From contig CM049318.1 in NCBI GenBank assembly GCA_026874595.1, positions 29,881,956-29,945,955 on the forward strand: DNA of 64,000 nt. Direction: 5' to 3'. The notes beneath the pieces are model-generated. The model ran no database searches. It was not told the origin of the DNA and saw only the letters and a list, made by a program, of their open reading frames with translations. Source of the stretch: Sipunculus nudus. Taxonomy: Eukaryota; Annelida; Sipuncula; Golfingiida; Sipunculidae. Within the stretch, counting starts at the first letter, position 1. Every line of letters starts with the position of its first letter. Positions 10,296 through 22,081 of this stretch are shown here, piece after piece. A program made the translations under genes and the position numbers.

Positions 10296-11475
10296 ATGTT
10301 TCTAGACCATATCTGTAACCTGTATGTATAGAGTACGTATGTATGCTATAACATTTTATGCATATTTCAATAAACAAAAGGAACTGCTTCATGTCACCTT
10401 CAAACTGCTTCAAACAACAATTTTTGAAAGAAACACAAAATGTTTAGAATACAATTTGGAGGTCAAATATTTACAGTTTGGAAGGGGTTGGCGGGAGTAG
10501 TAAGGCTCTAGGTATTTATAATATAACCAACACCTTCAAGTGTGTGTTCTGTTGTGTATCACGATATAGCATATTTTTAATGTCAATATGCATTATGTCA
10601 AACTTTTTTAAGTTTAGTTACATATTCTTATCAACTCTCTCAATTTTGGCCTATATTTGGTCGAATAACCAAACACGCCCCTGGCTGTCACGTTTTCCTT
10701 GTCAAAGGAAGCATTTCTGCGGTGGTCCAAACAATGGTTTGAGCGCGATATGACCTCCTTTTTGACCCTGGCTTATAAAACAGCTGCTGATAAAAGAAAT
10801 GCATGAGAAACATCAACATATGACAAAACATAGTTTTTACGCCACCCTTCCACCAGATGTCGCTTAAACTCAAAACGAACCTCTTCCAGTTTGGCACGGC
10901 GGGACGGTCAGGAATAATTGTCTCAACTGTCAAATTATAATATGTGTATGTGTGTAAGGGTGTATATGTGTATGTATATATGCGCACCACGAGAAATTAC
11001 TGCTTACTAACCGTTATTTGGAGTTCTGATAGATACAATTGGAAACATTATGACAAATTTCATTGTTTTCCAATCGTGTCTGTGTCTATATTCGTATCTG
11101 AAAAAAAAAGTGGACACACTGGTATCCCTTGGGAATCCGATCTGCTCACGATAAAGCATGGATTACAAAACAAAATGAACACGAAAGAAATGTTTTTAAA
11201 GAATGGTAATATGGAAATTGCAACTGGAAAATCAATATTAAAATATAAAATTACATCTAATGTGTCTCAGCCGTACTCCACATGTTTATGTGTAGTTTCC
11301 ATTAAACCCCCACCTGTGCTTATATTGACAATAGCTTGGTTGATAAAACTCGCTTTAAACGTCAATAGTCGTCAACGGATAATCCAAGAGCAGCTGTATT
11401 TTAAATTGACGTAGTGATGTGCGTAATAAAAATTTAAACGCTGGACAAAGGTGGAGCTTGAACATAATTTATAAA

Positions 11476-11477
11476 TA

Positions 11478-11537
<60 letters not shown>

Positions 11538-11622
11538 CGTTCAGAGACGTCAATTAATCATAAAGTGTGAGGGGGATACTTCGCGGGAGTGGGAGGGAAT
11601 TTTATATCGTGAAATTTTTTTT

Positions 11623-11652
<30 letters not shown>
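11476..11652. repeat. Two (AT)n microsatellites just upstream of the solo LTR
   Basis: Runs at about 11476-11534 and 11627-11652. They are followed by a short duplicated taattatatatacata motif near 11670-11716. Confidence 0.9.
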
Positions 11653-11653
<1 letters not shown>

Positions 11654-11722
11654 CTAAATTAGATATATGTAATTATATATACATATTTAAACTAAATATA
11701 TGTAATTATATATACATAAATA

Positions 11723-12605
11723 TGTTAAAATGTGCGCAGGTGTGTTCCATGTGTTGTTGACATTTGGTTCGTGTGGCACGAGTAGCTCGTTGCTGTAGCG
11801 GCCTCGCCTGGCCGGGTGCGGCCCACGTGTGAACTATGCACAGCGCTCGGTTTAAACCGTGCTGGGTGAACTCTGGCGTGTAAGGACACAGAGCTCATCT
11901 GGAATATTCTTGGCTGGTCCCGCTGTATAAGCGCGTGTTTTTGGGCGTGTGTATTATGGATTCTTTAGTTTGTTCGTGAAATAGAATTTTCTTGAATTTT
12001 CGAATGAAAAGTTATAAACCGTGGGCTGTGTTTTAGAGCCGAGGAGGAGAGAGAAATATTCCAGCGTACACGAAAGAGTGCGAGTCAGGATTGTGGGCCT
12101 TTCCGATAGGCCTAACTGCAGCAGTTACAGATCTTCTTCGAATTTGTAACGGGTTTTAATAATTATTCAATTTGCCTTTGAGATCACTATCAGAACTTCA
12201 ATTTTGATTACAACAAATTGATTTTGTGATTGAATTGGACTGTTATTCTCTGAGAAGATTTATGTGAACTGTTCATCTGGATTATACATTTTAAAGGACT
12301 TGTTTTCGCTGTGACAGTGGTGGTATCCAGGTGCTGTACACTTTATTTATTATACTGTGTAATTGTTTTGATTCCCTGTTGAACTGTTGTTATACTGTGA
12401 AATTGTATTGATTTAGTGTATTGTAATTTTAGGGTTGTTTTAAGAATGAATTATAATTATTTGTTAACAAAAACACTGACTTCTTTATTCATTCCCCTAG
12501 ACATTTCACGCTGCCTAATGTTATAGAATCTGATTTTTTTAATCTCCATAACAGAATTTGTGCTCGTCAAGACTGCGTGATCTGTTGATATTAGGTTCCG
12601 TAACA
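11723..12605 (+). mobile_element. Solo LTR of the Gmr1-like LTR retrotransposon family
   Basis: Begins TGTTAAAATG and ends CCGTAACA, a TGTTA...TAACA inverted end pair. The 3' half matches the LTRs at 54602-55384 (minus) and 63221-64000: shared blocks include gacatttcacgctgcctaat, ctccataacagaattt and gatctgtt...ttaggttccgtaaca, plus the mid part aactctggcgtgtaaggaca. No gag or pol follows on the right and none precedes on the left, so it reads as a solo LTR. A 5 bp target duplication is not clear (aaata on the left, atatg on the right). Confidence 0.8.
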
Positions 12606-12879
12606 ATATGAAAACAGCGCCTCGAGTAAAAATCAAATATAACAAAGCAGGGTATCAGTCTATGAAAAGGCGGACGTACACATGAACCGTGTAACAAGTA
12701 ACTCCCTCATCCTGTATGACACATAAAAACCTTCATGAAACTGGATCATAACCATCATGACCTTTCAAAAATTCATTGTTTGAAAAGTTATCATGACATG
12801 CCTCATTCATTGCCTATGTATACCATGTACATTTATCGGTAAGATCTCCACCTTCACTGGAAAATGTATGTATATATAA

Positions 12880-12925
12880 CTAGCTGATAAACCCGGTATA
12901 CCGGGCTTTTTACCGCGGGTTTGGG
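12880..12925. repeat. Dispersed-repeat end with the palindrome CCCGGTATACCGGG
   Basis: actagctgataaacccggta followed by taccgggctttttaccgcgg contains a perfect 14 bp palindrome at 12892-12905. The form resembles the CTAGCTGnnnCCCGG termini of a repeat class common in invertebrate genomes. Family not identified from sequence alone. Confidence 0.35.
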
Positions 12926-13629
12926 AGATATATTTACTGAGATATTGAATGTTGGCTCAATTTTTATTATAAAAGTTAAAAGACAATATAGGGTTTGATT
13001 TAGGTAGGGTTTAGTTGGATACTCTCAGAATACATACTCTCCGTTTCATAAAGCGAGAAACATGTGTTTTTCTCTTTTACTCTCCACGCACGTGGGTCAG
13101 ATCCCTCATTAAGAAGCGATATTCATATGAACAATGGTCCTTAGTGTTACTGGTTAAGTGACCACGGTGCACGCATTCCGGTGATTGCCTAAGGCAGTTC
13201 GGCTGTGCTCGGTAAAACACGGAAAAATCACTCAAAATTATATGTATATTAAAAATTATTTATTTTCATATCGCCTATGTCACTGCGGGGATAATAACCT
13301 TTAAAATGATGTATGGCACAATATTGTACACAACACCGTTTTAGAGAACACTGCGAACAAACGTGAACCGAATTCCTTTTATAAGTATTAGATTACTGCA
13401 AGGAACTAAATTTAAAATGGAATTTGAACATTTGAACAAAGTTAAATTTTTTTCTAAAACTTTGTTAAAGAAGTTAATTTAATCATTATGATTTCTTATA
13501 ACCTTGTTCAATTTTGTTCATGTATTATTTAAAACAAAATGAAAATTGGTGTGTCTTCGGTTCCTATTCAAACTCTGGGTCAAATTCACTCTTACATTTG
13601 GACTTTTTTTTATAATTTTGTATGACATG

Positions 13630-13796
13630 CAGAGGCGGATCCAGTTTTTTTTCAATGTGAGAGTCCAGCCCAAGAAGACTGATAACATAATCCTGTGATC
13701 CAGAAACAGAGGGTTCCAGGCTGGTTCAACCCTAAGAAAGGTTGTTACGGCTCACAAGCACCCCCCCCCCCCCCCCCCCCATTGTATCCGCCACTG
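13630..13796. mobile_element. hAT-like MITE, 167 bp
   Basis: Left end CAGAGGCGGATCCA (13630-13643) is the near inverse of right end TGTATCCGCCACTG (13783-13796). CAGNGGCGGAT ends are typical of hAT-type non-autonomous elements. The interior has no coding capacity and carries a ~20-base C tract at its right. An 8 bp target duplication is not evident. Confidence 0.65.
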
Positions 13797-14188
13797 GGTA
13801 TGCACGTTAACAAGTATTCAATATTAAACCAGAATTGTGGGTATAAAGTAATTTTATCCATTAAACAGATGGTTTCAACAGGTGCACTTCAGAACAATGA
13901 GAAGACGCCTCTTCCGACAATCAACGAATAACCTAACGTAACTTACCTGATCCCATGCATCGACTGAACATCTATATATGGTGGGCAGCATGCGTGACTT
14001 ATGAGAAGTATCCCACAAGATAGCATCTATGATTTAGATTATATTTTCGTTTCCGCATCAGCACTTGGAGAGCTTACGTGTGACTCTTCAGTGCTGGATT
14101 GAGCAGCAGGTTGGGAGATTTTGTGGCTGTGTAAACAGTCCTGAGTTTAATTTAGTCAACTGTAAATTTGCGTGTTTAAACTACTCCG

Positions 14189-14245
14189 CAGGGGCGTAGC
14201 TCAGGGGTGTCGCTGGGGGTCATGCCAACCCCCCCCCCCTCCACA
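14189..14245. mobile_element. One end of a hAT-like non-autonomous element
   Basis: CAGGGGCGTAGCTCAGGGGT followed by a C tract, a common terminal form of hAT-like short elements. I did not find the opposite end. Confidence 0.35.
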
Positions 14246-14445
14246 GACACACACACATTATAGTATGAAACTAAATGGGGAAAAACTGTCATGTTTACAT
14301 TTAGTTTCATGACGGTACACTTTTACTTGCAGTTATAAAAAATTACACACAGAACTATCTTCATACATTATTTCTCAAATTCTCATGGGATAACTAAGAA
14401 ACTGTAGATAATGAATCATGAATTTTTACGGGCTGATTTTCTCTC

Positions 14446-14462
14446 TCTCTCTATCTCTCTCT

Positions 14463-14500
<38 letters not shown>
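14446..14500. repeat. (CT)n-(AT)n microsatellite
   Basis: Interrupted CT run followed by an AT run. Confidence 0.92.
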
Positions 14501-14502
<2 letters not shown>

Positions 14503-14762
14503 TTATATGGTTATATTAAATTCCTTATTCCCCCCCCCCCGTCCGGGATATCACGAGATATCCAAACGGAACATCTAACCCACGGATATGTAAACCATGC
14601 AAACATTGGATTTGATTTGAATATCCTCTGAGTCTCAACTGACAATAACAGACCTGCAGAAATATACGGCTAAATACTGTAGGTGATTTACTACTATCTT
14701 ATATATACATGCCTTAAGATTATGGGAAATGTAATACATCCACCGGGGGGGGGGGGGGGTGG

Positions 14763-14996
14763 CTATTGAAGGTGAGCAGCCAGATGTTGGTAAAATCTGA
14801 GGTACTCACGTGAACCGAGGATCCACGTGGATGCTGTAACCTTCAGCTGAGGAAAGCTCTGTCTACTCAGCCCGCGGGAACATGAAGACGGCTCAACAAT
14901 ATTATGATTCACACATCCAGCCAGACAGTCGCTTACAGCCAGAGTCTCTGCTTCAATACACGCTGCTTTACCTGTAACAGTCAGGTCAAGTTCCAT
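14763..14996 (-). CDS. Unrecognised 77-codon frame, possible exon
   Basis: Minus-strand ATG frame with Cys-containing, well-mixed composition (AACIEAETLAVSDCLAGCVN) and a GTGAGT donor-like site within it at about 14807-14812. No homology recognised and no partner exon found, so it may be chance. Confidence 0.15.
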   Translation of the reverse strand: MELDLTVTGKAACIEAETLAVSDCLAGCVNHNIVEPSSCSRGLSRQSFPQLKVTASTWILGSREYLRFYQHLAAHLQ

Positions 14997-15088
14997 TCTC
15001 TAAAGCCATTGTATTCTAGTGATGACTGATACACGACTGATCTTCAATATGCAAGCTGCAACAGTCGGTGCATAACAGGCAGCCAGCT

Positions 15089-15262
15089 GGTGTAGCGATA
15101 TGGATACACCACGCTAACGTTTAACCCCATATTGCTGCCTTCTCTTAATTAAGCCAATGTTTTCAAGCACTGACTGACCTAGTCTTCACCACAAGCTGCT
15201 CCTGTCGGTCAAAACAGACAGTGTGTTTACCCAACGAACAGGTGTAGCGATATGGGTACACC
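15089..15262. repeat. Direct repeat, two diverged copies 152 bp apart
   Basis: ggtgtagcgatatggataca (15089) and ggtgtagcgatatgggtaca (15241), with weaker similarity upstream (aagctgca...cagtcggt / aagctgct...gtcggt). Confidence 0.6.
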
Positions 15263-15299
15263 TCGATTAACTTCTTCCCACAGGCCGGTGTCCCACTTT

Positions 15300-17054
15300 G
15301 GCGCAAGTATCCTTGTTTCCATGTTTCCATATATAAGATTTATTTTGTATGCAACATATTCCATCATTTTATCGCCCCCCCCCCCCCGAGGGTCTGGATC
15401 CATTCCGTTCGTGTGTGTGTTTGTGTAGTCGTTCCCAACTTGAACATAACTTGCCCAATGAACTAAATCTCATGAGATTTTCAGAGCATTTCGGGAATGG
15501 GCCAGTGTAATATCATTAAGATCAATCCGGCGCATGATCCGGATTGAGGATCACCGTGATTTCCGTGTACCTGACAGAGAAAGTAAGGAAGAGAAATGTA
15601 TCATGTAAAAGATTTTTATTTAAAAAGCAAATGAGGGATTTGCTTAATTTGGACAACTTTTATTCTTATATAAGTATTGTTAAAAAGGTAGAATTATCAA
15701 TAACAGAGTTTTCAACTGTGTATTGATTGAAGTAAATTTAAGACCATCAGGAACTGGATCTTTATGTTAACCTGTTAGACTGTACAGTTCATTGAGAGCA
15801 TGATCAGTCTGAGAAGTTTGAATTCCCCAGGGTGATGATGTTATCTTTTATATTCAGATCTTAATAATTAAATAATAATTAATTAATAATTTATTCTACA
15901 AAGTATATGTAAAGTTTTGTTAGTCCTAAAATGGTTTATATATGTACACCCACTCTGGCACTGTGTATGTTTCCATTTTTGTGTCGCGGCGGTGCAACCA
16001 GCATGATGACTTTCAGGATGTGCGTGCATGCAGTATAGTAACTATACTTGTAGATGATGCAACACGTACATAGAACCCACGTTTGACTACGCCCCAATGT
16101 ACACGTGAGGTTGCTTTTGGTTTTTACTTTCGTTGAAATGACATGATTTATGATCTTGTAAAGGAACGCAAAAATATATTCATAAATTATATATATATTA
16201 TTTATCAATACAGACCTCAGCTTAATGAACATACATGTATAATGATATTCCGTGGAGTCAGTATTAAATATTCTCGTTTCTTTGTGACGTATCAAGTGAC
16301 TATTGAAAGCCTTAACAATGAGTATATAATATAAATAATATTATCTGATGTCAATACCAACATTTGCTGTAACATTTCTGATAAAACAGATTTGTGACTG
16401 CGATATGGCAGTTTTGTGTCAGAACTACCACTGCACAATGAGCAGTGACAAAATGGACACGCCCCCTAATTAGCCGACAGCCTGCCAGCCCAGTCCTGCT
16501 GCTGCCCTGTGGTCACAGTTTTTCCTAGAATCTTGGGTCCCAAATAACACTGTCATCACACTAAATAAAATAAAAAAAAATACTTTGGAACAAGTGGTCA
16601 TTTTTCCTTCATTTAAACCTATTATGATCCTGAAATAAGAAGCTCTCCAGTGTTATTTTTTTAATTAAATATTCCAATTTTAAAATTATTACTGAATTAC
16701 CTTGCCTTATGACGGGTCATGGGACTGAGTCTACCGATGGGACGGGAGTAACACTTGTAGGGTTGCTTATATATTATGTTAACACGTTGCCTAGGGACCC
16801 GCGGCTGAACGTGTGTAGTTATGGCGTATCTTCAGCGTGCATCACGTGATTCTGCGCAAACCACCGGGCACAAGCGTAGTGTGACAAAATCTGTTATTAA
16901 AACTCGTGACAGCTGTTGCCAGATCCCGACAGAGCAAGCAATGTTATCATTAAAAAAATGTGAATCAGAGAGTGTCTCAAAACTGGGAATGCTTCGTTAT
17001 AATTTCCCCCCAAGTGGTGAATATATTGGTCTATTTAATATGTATATAATATGT

Positions 17055-17110
<56 letters not shown>

Positions 17111-17560
17111 GTGCATTTATACATAATTAAACTATAGCTGTTTTTAACTGATGAAATAAGTTAATTTAAATTTAAAAAAATCATTAACAAAATATTACTT
17201 ATAAAATACTAAGGATGTTAGTTAACTATTTTTATCATGCAGAAATTATTTTTTACATGCAGACATATGAAAGATCAAATATTTCAAAAGTCAGAGTGAC
17301 TGTTATCATTTAATATATATTTGTTTCTGTCAATTTTACAAAACATTAAAAAATAATTTGTCTGACATTTAAGACGTTTCTGTTATTTTCTATCAGTGAA
17401 ATATTTTGGAAAATTTTATTAATTTTTAAATGTTCGGTTGAAATATATGTGTAACATATTGAAAATGTTTTTTAAATGTTTTGTGCTAATGTTTACCGTT
17501 AAATCAGGTTCTCATCGGGGTTCCCTAAATACGAACGATTTTGTGACGGAAACCTCTCTT
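15300..17560. other. Non-coding stretch, no gene recognised
   Basis: AT-rich DNA with homopolymers, chance frames and an (AT)n tract at about 17057-17107. Confidence 0.6.
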
Positions 17561-17695
17561 TCACCCTTTCTGATCAATGTATGACCTTGGTGCGGGGACG
17601 GCTTATCATATATATATTGTACCCTCCCTGTGCACAAAAAAGTCGCCTACAAACTACGACACAATGATATTTTACAATAATCATGCATGTTCACT

Positions 17696-17770
17696 AATAA
17701 TGTGTCAGACTAATAACCGAAAAACACCGAAAGGCTTCAAAAAGCACCGAAAAGGACCGAAAGAGCACCA
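17696..17770. repeat. Short CACCGAAAAG-type repeat
   Basis: Five imperfect copies of accgaaa(a/g) spaced about 9-18 bases, for example caccgaaaggcttc and gcaccgaaaaggaccgaaag. Confidence 0.6.
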
Positions 17771-17907
17771 ATATTATCGCTTACTTCTACTTTCAACTGG
17801 TCTTAAATAGTACGTTGGTACAAATCAGCTTGTAAAAATTTGAAAACTGAGATTGTTAACATGACCGAAATACTGACGACTGAGACCGGGCTCCGTGATT
17901 TTGTATG

Positions 17908-18306
17908 TAAAAGCTCATAGAATTCTTATTTACAATATACATTGAAATGTCACAAAATAAAAAAAAATATACATTCTGTCATTATTTTTTTTTTATAATC
18001 ATATATAAAGACGTTTTACATTTTTTTAGAAGCATATATAATAATAAAATAAAATTCTTCGACGTTTAACTTCTTACTGTCATCCTGAGCGTTTCTGCAT
18101 GGCCTCTCCGCCGCTTGTGACATTGCTAGCGTTTCTTGATGGACACATCAGGACCACAGGGATTGTAGAGGCGTCAGTTTCGGCAGCGTATTTGATTTTT
18201 GTTCGCTTTCATGTGCTTGAACACTGCTCTCTCCGTTGGTGCAGGAGTTTTTCTATCTCTAGGCGTGTGATCTGACATTTTAGTTCGACCTGGCACGCGA
18301 CGCCAA
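17908..18306 (-). mobile_element. Second copy of the LTR-element leader
   Basis: Matches 21687-22081 almost base for base. It contains the primer-binding-like TGGCGTCGCG stretch next to the LTR and the 34-codon frame. Its left edge (aaagctcatagaattc) is where similarity to the other copy stops. Confidence 0.75.
18174..18278 (-). CDS. 34-codon leader ORF, copy 1
   Basis: ATG at 18278, four bases after the primer-binding-like site, opens a basic peptide beginning MSDHTPRDRKTPAPTERAVF and closing at TGA 18174-18176. The identical frame is at 21949-22053. The position fits the start of a truncated gag. Function is unknown and the frame may be vestigial. Confidence 0.3.
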   Translation of the reverse strand: MSDHTPRDRKTPAPTERAVFKHMKANKNQIRCRN

Positions 18307-19116
18307 TGTAAACTTATGTTACTTTACTATATAAACTTAAACTTCGTCTTTCTCCCATTCACGTTCTCATTCAAGCAAGTTTGTGGCACTTGTGGCACAC
18401 AGCCACAACACACAAATTCGGTAACTTAGGTAACCATTTTTTTTATTCTTCTTGTATTAAGTATATGATAAAAATGTCCAAACACAGAAACTGTCCTAAG
18501 TGCCGAGTCGCCAAAGTGGAATCTGCTCACACATAATTATCCCATGGTTTTTGTTCTCTCTCTCATTTGAATATAACCAATAACATCACCCATTCATTCC
18601 ATTGGTCAGATGGGTGAGGTGAACTCCACCCCCTAAACTGGCCAATGAAATGAGAGTTTGTTGATTATACCCCGACATATACAAGGTCTACATACAGTGT
18701 AATTATACGTTATCCTGATATCAACTATCTGTGTGTGCTCTTAGCTGACCAAACATCACGGGACCCCCCATTAGTGGTCACCCTGATGAGATCAACACCT
18801 TTACCCTGATGAGATTAACAGATTAGGATCTGGCCTGTACAAATACGGGACCCAGTGACCATGACTAGGAGATTATGCAATCAGTACCCAGGCATCATGG
18901 AACAAAGGCTTGTTATACATGTGTGATATGTCACAAGGTTATGCAGAGGTTTGAATGTATACGAAAGATTAAATTCACAAAATCAGTAAAGTTATAATGA
19001 TAATTAAAATATTCCTATTATTGAGAACAGCTGCAAATGAGAGGGAGAAGCCCATTGAACTCATTAAGTGTGACATGAAATACAAGAATATACAACCTAT
19101 CATGCCAAATCTTACA
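18307..19116 (-). repeat. LTR, left copy (810 bp)
   Basis: Minus-strand ends TGTAAG and TTTACA. It contains tandem short motifs (accctgatgagat...taccctgatgagat). Differs from the right copy at about a dozen scattered positions, for example gattataccccg versus gattatgccctg. Confidence 0.75.
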
Positions 19117-19284
19117 CTCGCACACCACCCATGATAAAAAAAAAAAAAGAAAATCAGAATGATTTTCTTTTTTTTTTTTAATACAGATATAAAGTCCTTA
19201 ATGTGAACCTATATAAATATGTGTATACCAATGGCTAATTTATATTGTCACATTTATCCCAGAAGAACAAGATTTGGCATGATA
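19098..19284. repeat. Nested hairpins at the LTR/interior boundary
   Basis: The LTR terminal sequence tatcatgccaaatctt (19098-19113) is repeated in perfect inversion as aagatttggcatgata (19269-19284). Between them, A13-GAAAATCA (19136-19156), loop gaa, then TGATTTTC-T12 makes a second perfect stem. This may be a small foldback insertion or part of the element. Confidence 0.75.
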
Positions 19285-19739
19285 AAATACAAGTACATAA
19301 ATTAATAATCTAAATGACAACTTATGTGAACATGTCTTTTTTTATAAAAAAAAAAATATGCAAATTGATATTTAAGTACACGTTTCTTAAATATTCATTA
19401 GCATCAGCTCATTGACCGTATAGCATGTGGATGCCCGAGCATCTCACCCTCTGGGGAGACATAATTGTGGTCTTAGTCCCCAGAGGTGCTTCCTCGCTTT
19501 CATTTCCCTGCCTGCTTCCCTCCACAGTGCAGAATACCCTTGCCCTCGGTCTGGGCATCGTATAATTAAATATTTTTCCAGAAAATTTCCTCCTTCGTAA
19601 GTCCATTGCAGTGGTGCTGACACACAACACAATATAATACACTACAACTCATATATATATATACATATATACATCAATGACATGGTTAAACCAATTGTAA
19701 TTAAAGAAAATTTTAGTCAAACTTATTTCCAACTTGCTG

Positions 19740-21690
19740 ATACATGCACCTTGCCAAATCTTATGATTTACATTGAAAGCCAGTCTTTGCTGTATACATC
19801 AGCAATCAGACTCGTACATGAAGTTAGTCTCATCTGTACCTTTCACCAGTAAGATCTAATGTTCATGAAAACATCAATATACAATACATAAAGCCTAGTA
19901 CAAAACAGCAGGAATTACAGTTTATATAAAAAAAAGGTGGAATTCAATTTTTAATTTGCTCAAAAATAGTAAATTTAATAGTTACAAATACTGAAGAATC
20001 ATGTTTACATCGGAAGAGAACTTGCATCCTGCAGCGTGAGAATGCACTGCACTGAAAGGCACAGTCTTTGTTTCGCCCCTAAACAGTGAGACCGTACAAT
20101 GAACTTAGTCTTACCTGCCCCCCAGCAGTGAGATCTATTATTCACAATTACGCTATCAGTTAACAGTACACAAGATTCAGTGCAAAACGGCTAGCCCACA
20201 TGTAAAATTATAATCCATCCTCTCAGAATGTACAAAAAATAATAAATGTTATTGAATAGGTTAAGCATTTTGAATTAAATATTTCGTTAAGCTCTGTTTA
20301 ATGTTCACCTTGTCTATAATGAAGCCTGAGTCTATGCTTGAACGCTCAGCACTGTGACCCTATCACCATGTAATTAGTCTTACCCGTCCCGCCTATACAG
20401 TCAGATCTAATATTCAGGAGTCTACCAAAACAGTTCACAACATTCAGCTTAACGTAGAGTAAAAGTGACATAATTAAAAAGAGTGATTCGTTATACAAGC
20501 AGCTATGGCTAATGTTCTAATATTTAACGTTTCGCTTTATGACTATGCACTGTATTGACTGCCCAAGTCTATGCTCGACTCCCTATAAAGCATTGTGACT
20601 CTATAACCACAAAATTATTCTTATCTGTTCGCCTATACAGTCAGATCTAATATTCAGGGGACAATCAATAAACAGTGTACAACATTCAGCTTAATGTAAA
20701 ATAAAAGTGTTACACATGAAAAGAGTGATTCAATATTAACTTGTGTCTAATGATTTAAAATTTACTGTTTAGCTTCATGACTATGCACTTGATTGAACGT
20801 CCAAGTCTATGCTGAACCCCGTAGCATTGTGACTCTATCACCACGAAATTAGTCTTATCTGTTCGCCTATACAGTCAGATCTAATATTCAGGGGACAATC
20901 AATAAACAGTGTACAACATTCAGCTTAATGTAAAATAAAAGTGTTACACATGAAAAGAGTGATTCAATATTAACTTGTGTCTAATGATTTAAAATTTACT
21001 GTTTAGCTTCATGACTATGCACTTGACTGAACGTCCAAGTCTATGCTGAACCCCGTAGCATTGTGACTCTATCACCACGAAATTAGTCTTATCTGTTCGC
21101 CTATACAGTCAGATCTAATATTCAGGGGACAATCAATAAACAGTGTACAACATTCAGCTTAATGTAAAATAAAAGTGTTATAAATGAAAAGAGTGATTCA
21201 ATATGAACTTGTGTCTAGTAATTTAAAATTTACTGTTTAGCTTCATGACTATGCACTGTATTGAACGTCCAAGTCTATGCTGGCCCCTTTAGCATTGTGA
21301 CTCTTATCAACATGAAATTAGTCTTATCTGTTCCACCCATACAGTCAGATCTAATATTCAGGGGACAATCAATAAACAGTGTACAACATTCAGCTCAAAA
21401 CATGATGTTTCTAGATACATAAATAAGACATTTCCGTTTTAATTTCTGAAGTGATAACTTGGTTTATCTAAAGTACATCTATAAATAATTGCCTCAAGAA
21501 TATGTATACATAGTGTTTCAAGTTTAAGTCTATGCCTCACATGATGGCATATGCAGTGAATCTGTCACCCAGAACTATATTTAAAATTTGCAACACACAG
21601 CAGGACGATTTAATATTTAGGACTGGGAACTATCAAAATACAAAGACAACCATAAATCAAATTACACCTGATAAAGTGAGAACTGAAAAG
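19740..21690. repeat. Satellite array, ~235 bp unit, inside the LTR element
   Basis: The marker gtcta/ttg recurs at 19783, 20064, 20330, 20567, 20805, 21039, 21273 and 21528, giving periods of 281, 266, 237, 238, 234, 234 and 255. The two units starting at 20805 and 21039 are nearly identical; the flanking ones are progressively diverged. Each carries a gtcagatctaatattcaggg block. No coding potential. Confidence 0.88.
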
Positions 21691-21948
21691 CTCATAGAAT
21701 TCTTATTTACAATATACATTGAAATGTCACAAAATAAAAAAAATATACATTCTGTCATTATTTTTTTTTATAATCATATATAAAGACGTTTTACATTTTT
21801 TTAGAAGCATATATAATAATAAAATAAAATTCTTCGACGTTTAACTTCTTACTGTCATCCTGAGCGTTTCTGCATGGCCTCTCCGCCGCTTGTGACATTG
21901 CTAGCGTTTCTTGATGGACACATCAGGACCACAGGGATTGTAGAGGCG

Positions 21949-22053
21949 TCAGTTTCGGCAGCGTATTTGATTTTTGTTCGCTTTCATGTGCTTGAACACT
22001 GCTCTCTCCGTTGGTGCAGGAGTTTTTCTATCTCTAGGCGTGTGATCTGACAT
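21949..22053 (-). CDS. 34-codon leader ORF, copy 2
   Basis: Same frame and length as 18174-18278, next to the right-hand LTR. Conserved start, stop and spacing in the two copies, but no recognised domain. Confidence 0.3.
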   Translation of the reverse strand: MSDHTPRDRKTPAPTERAVFKHMKANKNQIRCRN

Positions 22054-22081
22054 TTTAGTTCGACCTGGCACGCGACGCCAA

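Noticed and set aside
10944-11414. Longest simple open frame outside the retroelements (156 codons, plus strand)
   Set aside because: Composition is AT-driven (Lys, Asn, Ile, Ser), starts in a TATGTG-rich repeat, has no recognisable domain or splice support, and abuts microsatellites.
19409-19642. 77-codon minus-strand frame inside the LTR element interior
   Set aside because: Considered as gag or pol remnant, but no motif matches and a second overlapping frame is equally open; treated as chance.
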